Source: Verrucomicrobiota bacterium | Lineage (GTDB): Bacteria; Verrucomicrobiota; Verrucomicrobiia; Opitutales; Opitutaceae | Length of the DNA stretch: 8,267 nucleotides | Assembly (NCBI GenBank): GCA_030832235.1 | Contig: JAURJO010000351.1 | Location: 1 to 8,267, forward strand | Reading direction: 5' to 3' | Shown: piece by piece, positions 4,342 to 8,267 of the stretch | Layout: each line of letters starts with the position of its first letter | Numbering within the stretch: position 1 is the first letter of the stretch | Made by a program: the position numbers and the translations under genes | Notes under the pieces: generated by a model | Database searches by the model: none | Seen by the model: only the letters and a program-made list of their open reading frames with translations | Told to the model about the DNA's origin: nothing

Positions 4342-7254
4342 CTAGCGTAATGTCTGCAGGTAGGCCTCGAGGTCGGAGATTTCCTGCGGGCTGAAGATGT
4401 CGCCCATCGGCGGCATCGGGGAGACGCCGTAGTGTTCGTAGCCCTTCGCCAGCACTTTGCTCGGCTCCAATAGACTCTCGCGAATGTAAGCCGGCGTGGT
4501 GCGGGCGGCGAGTCCGTCGAGCGCGGGTCCGACCGTGCTGCCCTGGCCCTTGAGCGCGTGGCAAAGCACGCAAGCAGCCGGGTGTTTGTGGAACAGGTTC
4601 GCGCCTCGCGAGGCGTCGCCGGGCAGCAGCGTCGCGGCCTCGTCGGCGGGCGTGAGCTCCACGAGGCGGACGTCGTCGAAAACGGCTTCTCCGCGGGCGA
4701 CGTGCAGCACGTTGACGGAGGCGGTCGTCCGGTCGCCGCTGTTGAACTCGACTTCAACCTCGGTCCAGTCGGTGTCGCGGCGGCGCAATGTTTCGGTTTC
4801 GACGCGGATGTTGTGCACGTTGAAACTGGCCTTGCCTTGCAGTGCGCCGGTGCGGATCCAGCCGGCGAGGCGGTAATAGGTGTTCGGTTTCACCGCGACA
4901 TCCGCGTGCAGGCTGGTGTCGGCATTGCCGTCGGTCACCACGCGGAGCCCCCGCTGACCGGAATGGGATTTTCCATCGCCCGACGATGAACTCCACGCCG
5001 CGGTGCGGTTGGACTCACGGTTACCGTAGTCACGGCGGTTCCAGCCTTTCGGCAGGCCGTCGGCGCCGATTTCCTCGAAGCCGGGATTGGGGAGCAGGTT
5101 CGTACCTTCTTTGTAGAGCGTCGCGCCGTGCACGCGCCCGACGACGCGGGTCGCCTCGCGAAGCCACTCGTCCTTCTGGTTGACCGGATTTCGCACCAAG
5201 CTCGCCGCGACGCTCTTGATCTGGGGTGAGGTGGGGAATCCGCCCAACTTTGTGAAGGCGGCGAGTCGCGTGAGCAGGTCCGGATCGCTCATGACGGCCG
5301 AGGAGAAGAAGAGGGAGACGGCCGGGGCGTCGGAGCCGAGCGCGCGGGTGGCGTTGCGGCGGACGGCGGCGTTGGCATGGACAAGAGCCGCGCGGTGCGT
5401 GGCCTCGTCGAGCTGTCCGAGACCGTGCAGAGCCCAGAGGGCGTGCAGCGCGGGGACCGGGGCGGCGCCCACCGCAAGTTTGCGCAGCGCCGGTGTGGCG
5501 GCCGTGCGTTTTCCCTCCACGAGCAACCGCTGCGCGGTGAGGCGCCAGAATTGATTTCCGCTGGAGAGGGCGGAGACGAGCTGCGCTTCGGACGCGCCGT
5601 ACAACGAGCGGATGGCCGGCGCCTTGGCCTGGTCCCAGACGATGCGGTAGATGCGGCCGCGCACGTTGTCGCGCAAAGGATTCTCATGGGCGCCACCAAC
5701 TCCGGTCTTCGCCGTGTAGCCGCCGCGTTCGAGGCTCGGGGTGGGGTTGTGCTGGATGATGTAGTTCTGCCAGTCGGAGAACCAGACGGCGCCGTCGGGG
5801 CCCACCTCCGCGAACACGGGTGACATCCACTCGTCGGAACTCGCGACAAGGTTGAAGGCGTCGTCGGCCGCGTAGCCGGCGCCGTCGCGACGGACATCGA
5901 GAAGCGCTACCAGCTTCATCGTCGGTTCGCAGACCATGGCCTTGCCCTGCAGTCGGGCGGGCAGGTTGTCGGAGTGGATGATGGCGCTGCCGGCCGCGGC
6001 GGTGTAGCCCCCGAAGACGTCGACCTGCCGGAAGTTCGGTGTGATGGTGTGGGCGCGGTCCTCGGTGTTGATGCGCTTCGCGGTCATGGCCCGCATGCCC
6101 TTGGGGGTGATGGTGGCGGGCAGCCCGCCGAAGAAGAGAGGCGCGTTATTGGCCGTACCCCCGAAATCGTCGCCAAATTCGTTGATGCTCTGTCCCCACG
6201 AGTTGTTCGTGAACTGATGCAGGAACTCGAGCGTGGAGCCGTCGGCGCGGAAGCGGTACGTGCCCTGCGCGAACTGCAGCTCGCGGCCGCCTACCACGCC
6301 GCGGAATCCCGAGTACCCGACGCACCCGTGGATCCAGTTGTCGATGCCGTAGTGCAGGTTGTTAGCCTGCGCATGGGTGTCGCTCACGCCCCAGCCGGTC
6401 ATGATCTCCTCGCGTACATCGGCGCGTCCATCGCCGTCGGTGTCCTTGAGGAAGAGGAAGCGCGGGGGTTGCGCGACGATCACGCCGCCGCGCGCGAAAG
6501 TGAAGCTGGTCGGGATGTTCAGCCGGTCGGCGAAAACCGTGAACTTGTCGGCGCGTCCGTCTCCGTCGGTGTCCTCGCAGATCTTGATGCTGTCGGTGCC
6601 GAGGCCGTCGGGTTTGACGTCGTGCGGGTAATCGCGGCTTTCCGCGACCCAGAGACGTCCGCGTTCATCCCAAGCCATGAAGATGGGTTTCGCGATGTCG
6701 GGCTCGGCGGCGAAGAGCTCGAGCCGCAGGTCGGGCGCCACCTGGGTGCGCTCGCGGCTACCTTTCACGCTGAGCGGAAGCTGGAAGGTAACCGGTTCGG
6801 CGCGTTTCTCGTAGTTGGCTATGGTGGGGCGGACCTCGCGACGCTCGGGTTCGCGGCTGGCGAGGAATGACTCCCACTCCGCCCGCCGGCCGGCACTGAT
6901 TGCCGCGAGGAGCTTACCCTTGGCGCCGGCTGCGTAGCCTTCGGACTCGGCGGAGCCGAGTTGGGCGGCGGCGATCCGGCGGGTCGCCGGCACCGCGGCG
7001 AGCGCGGGAAAGCGTTCCGCAGGTGCGTCGAGCACGAACGCGTCGAACTTGGCCACGAACTCCGCGGTCGCGCCGGCCGGATCCGAAACATAGTCGAACC
7101 AGATCGCGTCCCTCCCAAGGTCGCGCATGAGGACGTGGCACGCCATGCGCGGACCGCGGTCCGGCGTGCCGGCGTACAGAATCCGCAGAGGAGAGGCGGA
7201 GACGGTTGCAGCCAGGGTTAGAATCAGGGCCGGGAGTACCAGGCGGGTTTTCAT
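4342..7254 (-). CDS. PVC-type CxxCH heme-binding dehydrogenase-like protein (beta-propeller, HEAT, carbohydrate-binding-like, cytochrome c)
   Basis: Predicted 970-residue exported protein. Residues 1-20 are a signal peptide (LVLPALILTLAATVSA). Residues 22-135 look like a degenerate ThuA-type domain. Residues about 150-545 are the 'putative membrane-bound dehydrogenase' propeller of this phylum: LELFAAEPDIAKPIFMAWDE, GRLWVAESRDYP, and two identical acidic motifs DTDGDGRAD at 228-236 and 271-279 that probably bind calcium. Residues about 545-705 read as HEAT-like alpha repeats (ALHALWALHGLGQLDEATHR). Residues about 711-868 look like a jelly-roll carbohydrate-binding module (NLLPNPGFEE, GLPKGW, YYRLAGWIRTG, AVFDDVRLVEL). 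Residues 878-970 are a cytochrome c domain with CVLCH at 895-899 and an axial Met in SPMPPMGD at 945-952. It probably oxidises a sugar or related alcohol and passes electrons to heme, but no substrate is proven. ATG 7254 is chosen for the signal peptide; an in-frame ATG at 7302 would add 16 residues. The upstream frame is open to 7638 but overlaps the divergent gene. Confidence 0.93.
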   Translation of the reverse strand: MKTRLVLPALILTLAATVSASPLRILYAGTPDRGPRMACHVLMRDLGRDAIWFDYVSDPAGATAEFVAKFDAFVLDAPAERFPALAAVPATRRIAAAQLGSAESEGYAAGAKGKLLAAISAGRRAEWESFLASREPERREVRPTIANYEKRAEPVTFQLPLSVKGSRERTQVAPDLRLELFAAEPDIAKPIFMAWDERGRLWVAESRDYPHDVKPDGLGTDSIKICEDTDGDGRADKFTVFADRLNIPTSFTFARGGVIVAQPPRFLFLKDTDGDGRADVREEIMTGWGVSDTHAQANNLHYGIDNWIHGCVGYSGFRGVVGGRELQFAQGTYRFRADGSTLEFLHQFTNNSWGQSINEFGDDFGGTANNAPLFFGGLPATITPKGMRAMTAKRINTEDRAHTITPNFRQVDVFGGYTAAAGSAIIHSDNLPARLQGKAMVCEPTMKLVALLDVRRDGAGYAADDAFNLVASSDEWMSPVFAEVGPDGAVWFSDWQNYIIQHNPTPSLERGGYTAKTGVGGAHENPLRDNVRGRIYRIVWDQAKAPAIRSLYGASEAQLVSALSSGNQFWRLTAQRLLVEGKRTAATPALRKLAVGAAPVPALHALWALHGLGQLDEATHRAALVHANAAVRRNATRALGSDAPAVSLFFSSAVMSDPDLLTRLAAFTKLGGFPTSPQIKSVAASLVRNPVNQKDEWLREATRVVGRVHGATLYKEGTNLLPNPGFEEIGADGLPKGWNRRDYGNRESNRTAAWSSSSGDGKSHSGQRGLRVVTDGNADTSLHADVAVKPNTYYRLAGWIRTGALQGKASFNVHNIRVETETLRRRDTDWTEVEVEFNSGDRTTASVNVLHVARGEAVFDDVRLVELTPADEAATLLPGDASRGANLFHKHPAACVLCHALKGQGSTVGPALDGLAARTTPAYIRESLLEPSKVLAKGYEHYGVSPMPPMGDIFSPQEISDLEAYLQTLR

Positions 7255-7552
7255 CTTTGGGGATCGGGAAGGTTGCGCGCGGGGGTGTAGCGGTGAAGTC
7301 ATATTCCCGTCGGACAGTTCCGCGGCGAGATCGGAATGCGGGTTAGGCCCGGAGCGCAGGAATGCTCCGGATTGATCGCGTTGCGGCTCGGATCGAAGCC
7401 GAGGTGACGAATTCCCCGGCGTTCGCCCGTTGAAAGCTGAGCGAGGGGGCGGTCGGACGTGAGGTGACACAACCTCGACTGGGCCGGGATGCGGCGGCTT
7501 TTTCAAACTCGGGGTTGGCAAGATCGAGGGGAACGCCCACGTTGATCTCTCC
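7255..7552. other. Divergent intergenic region, no gene seen
   Basis: These 298 bases separate the heme-protein gene (leftward) from the FAD oxidoreductase gene (rightward). One clear hairpin lies at 7349-7370. A weaker pair of competing 5-bp stems lies at 7384-7403 (CGGCT/AGCCG or CTCGG/CCGAG), and the octamer GAGGTGAC occurs twice, at 7402-7409 and 7461-7468. I could not place a promoter with confidence on either strand. Confidence 0.65.
7349..7370. repeat. 7-bp perfect hairpin CCGGAGC-N8-GCTCCGG
   Basis: The arms CCGGAGC (7349-7355) and GCTCCGG (7364-7370) are exact complements, and one extra G-T wobble shortens the loop to six bases. There is no adjacent T-run. The position, midway between two divergent starts, suits either an operator or a structured 5' leader of the heme-protein mRNA. 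Confidence 0.45.
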
Positions 7553-8267
7553 ATGGGATACGACTGGCTCAAAGGTGTAGCGGACGAGTACGATGTCATC
7601 GTCATCGGGAGCGGATTGGGCGGGCTGACGGCCGCCAACGTGCTCGCGAAGGCCGGGCACCGCGTGCTCGTGCTCGAGCACCACTACCAGTTCGGCGGGC
7701 TAGCCACCTGGTTCACGCGCCGCGGCGGGCACATTTTCGACATTTCCCTGCACGGTTTCCCGAGTGGGATGATCAAGTCGTGCCGCAAGTACTGGACCCG
7801 CGAGATCGCCGACGCGATCGTGCCCCTGAAGGACGTGCGGTTCGTGAACCCGCAAATGGACGTGCGCACAACGTTCACGCGCGACGACTACACCCGGGTG
7901 CTGGTCGAGCAGTTCGGCGTCGAACGTTCCAAGGTGGAGGGGTTCTACGACCACCTGCGATCGATGAACTTCTACGACAACAACCCCGAGACGACCGGAG
8001 AGATGTTCGAGCGTTTCTTCCCCGGGCGCGACGACGTGAAGCGGTTGCTCATGGAGCCGATCGCCTACGCCAACGGCTCCTCGGTGAATGATCCGGCGAT
8101 CACGTTCGGCATCGTTTTCTCCAATTTCATGGGCGCCGGGGTCTACACGTACCGCGGAGGATCGGACGATCTCGTCGGCAAGATGGCGGACGAATTGCGG
8201 CGCAATGGCGTCGAACTGCGCAAAAAGGTGCTCGTCGAGCGGGTGCTCGTCGAGGAGCGCGGCGGCC
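7553..8267 (+). CDS. FAD-dependent oxidoreductase, phytoene desaturase/retinol saturase-like, N-terminal part
   Basis: Partial gene: 238 codons are open to the right edge. The N-terminal Rossmann fold is clear: YDVIVIGSGLGGLTAANVLA at 13-32 supplies the GxGxxG dinucleotide motif (GSGLGG, 19-24), and VLVLEHHYQFGGLATWF at 38-54 places Glu42 to bind the FAD ribose, followed by the GG that marks the phytoene desaturase/CRTISO/amine oxidase superfamily. Residues 200-222 (YRGGSDDLVGKMADELRRNG) match the second conserved block of that superfamily, where a GG and an amphipathic helix precede the next FAD-contacting strand. There is no signal peptide, so the enzyme is cytosolic or membrane-associated. 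Likely reactions are desaturation or saturation of an isoprenoid or similar lipid, but the exact substrate cannot be read from this half. ATG at 7553 is the only usual start before an in-frame stop at 7460-7462. The sequence TCTCC before it is not a Shine-Dalgarno site. Confidence 0.92.
   Translation, partial: MGYDWLKGVADEYDVIVIGSGLGGLTAANVLAKAGHRVLVLEHHYQFGGLATWFTRRGGHIFDISLHGFPSGMIKSCRKYWTREIADAIVPLKDVRFVNPQMDVRTTFTRDDYTRVLVEQFGVERSKVEGFYDHLRSMNFYDNNPETTGEMFERFFPGRDDVKRLLMEPIAYANGSSVNDPAITFGIVFSNFMGAGVYTYRGGSDDLVGKMADELRRNGVELRKKVLVERVLVEERGG

Noticed and set aside
6419..6580. Two copies of DTDGDGRAD in the heme protein as a possible recent duplication
   Set aside because: The two copies use different codons and lie in neighbouring propeller segments. 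Acidic repeats of this kind are usual in the family, so they are part of its normal fold.
5974..6870. 298-codon plus-strand reading frame
   Set aside because: It lies fully antisense to the heme-protein gene, whose family motifs are unmistakable. The product is rich in Val, Gly, Ala, Asp and Glu and shows no domain, as expected for the mirror frame of GC-rich codons.
7255..7638. N-terminal extension of the heme protein by 128 codons
   Set aside because: The extension would overlap the start of the divergent FAD oxidoreductase, has Pro/Ser/Arg-rich composition, and would bury the signal peptide that starts at 7254.
7780..8091. 103-codon plus-strand frame inside the FAD oxidoreductase gene
   Set aside because: It is an out-of-frame shadow; the main frame carries the conserved FAD-binding motifs on both sides of it.

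Overview
The window is GC-rich (roughly two thirds G+C by eye) and holds five protein genes, two of them cut by the window ends. No RNA gene, insertion sequence, CRISPR array or origin was seen. Two genes belong to families that are hallmarks of the Planctomycetes-Verrucomicrobia group: a DUF1549-type 'planctomycete cytochrome' protein and a PVC-type CxxCH heme-binding dehydrogenase-like protein. The source is therefore most likely a Verrucomicrobiota (Opitutales-like) or Planctomycetota bacterium. The high GC and the style of the short signal peptides lean towards Verrucomicrobiota, but that last step is inference.

Layout, left to right. Positions 1-1287 (minus) hold the N-terminal 429 residues of an exported PSCyt1/DUF1549 protein that continues beyond the left edge. 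Positions 1288-1646 are a divergent intergenic region with a few short dyads. Positions 1647-2615 (plus) encode a complete quinone oxidoreductase (zeta-crystallin/QOR type), apparently cytosolic. Positions 2616-2928 are a noncoding gap unusually dense in short direct, tandem and inverted repeats. Positions 2929-4323 (plus) encode an exported neutral-ceramidase-like hydrolase that keeps the putative metal-binding residues but has Asn where ceramidases carry the nucleophilic Ser. Positions 4342-7254 (minus) encode a 970-residue exported PVC-type heme protein, convergent with the previous gene across only 18 bases; a perfect GC-rich hairpin forms the last codons of the ceramidase-like gene. Positions 7255-7552 are a divergent intergenic region with one good hairpin. 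Positions 7553-8267 (plus) hold the N-terminal 238 residues of a phytoene-desaturase/retinol-saturase-like FAD oxidoreductase that runs off the right edge.

How the genes may work together: three of the five products carry Sec-type signal peptides, and two of those carry c-type heme motifs. They would act in the periplasm or at the cell surface, where this group degrades complex polymers and lipids. A plausible but unproven reading is an extracytoplasmic catabolic neighbourhood: the ceramidase-like amidohydrolase cleaves an amide-linked substrate, and the two heme proteins perform or couple oxidation steps. The quinone oxidoreductase and the FAD desaturase-like enzyme have no obvious link to it. 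The genes do not form a single operon: orientations are minus, plus, plus, minus, plus, and all gaps but the convergent one are near 300 bases or more. No gene shows a clear Shine-Dalgarno sequence at the chosen start.
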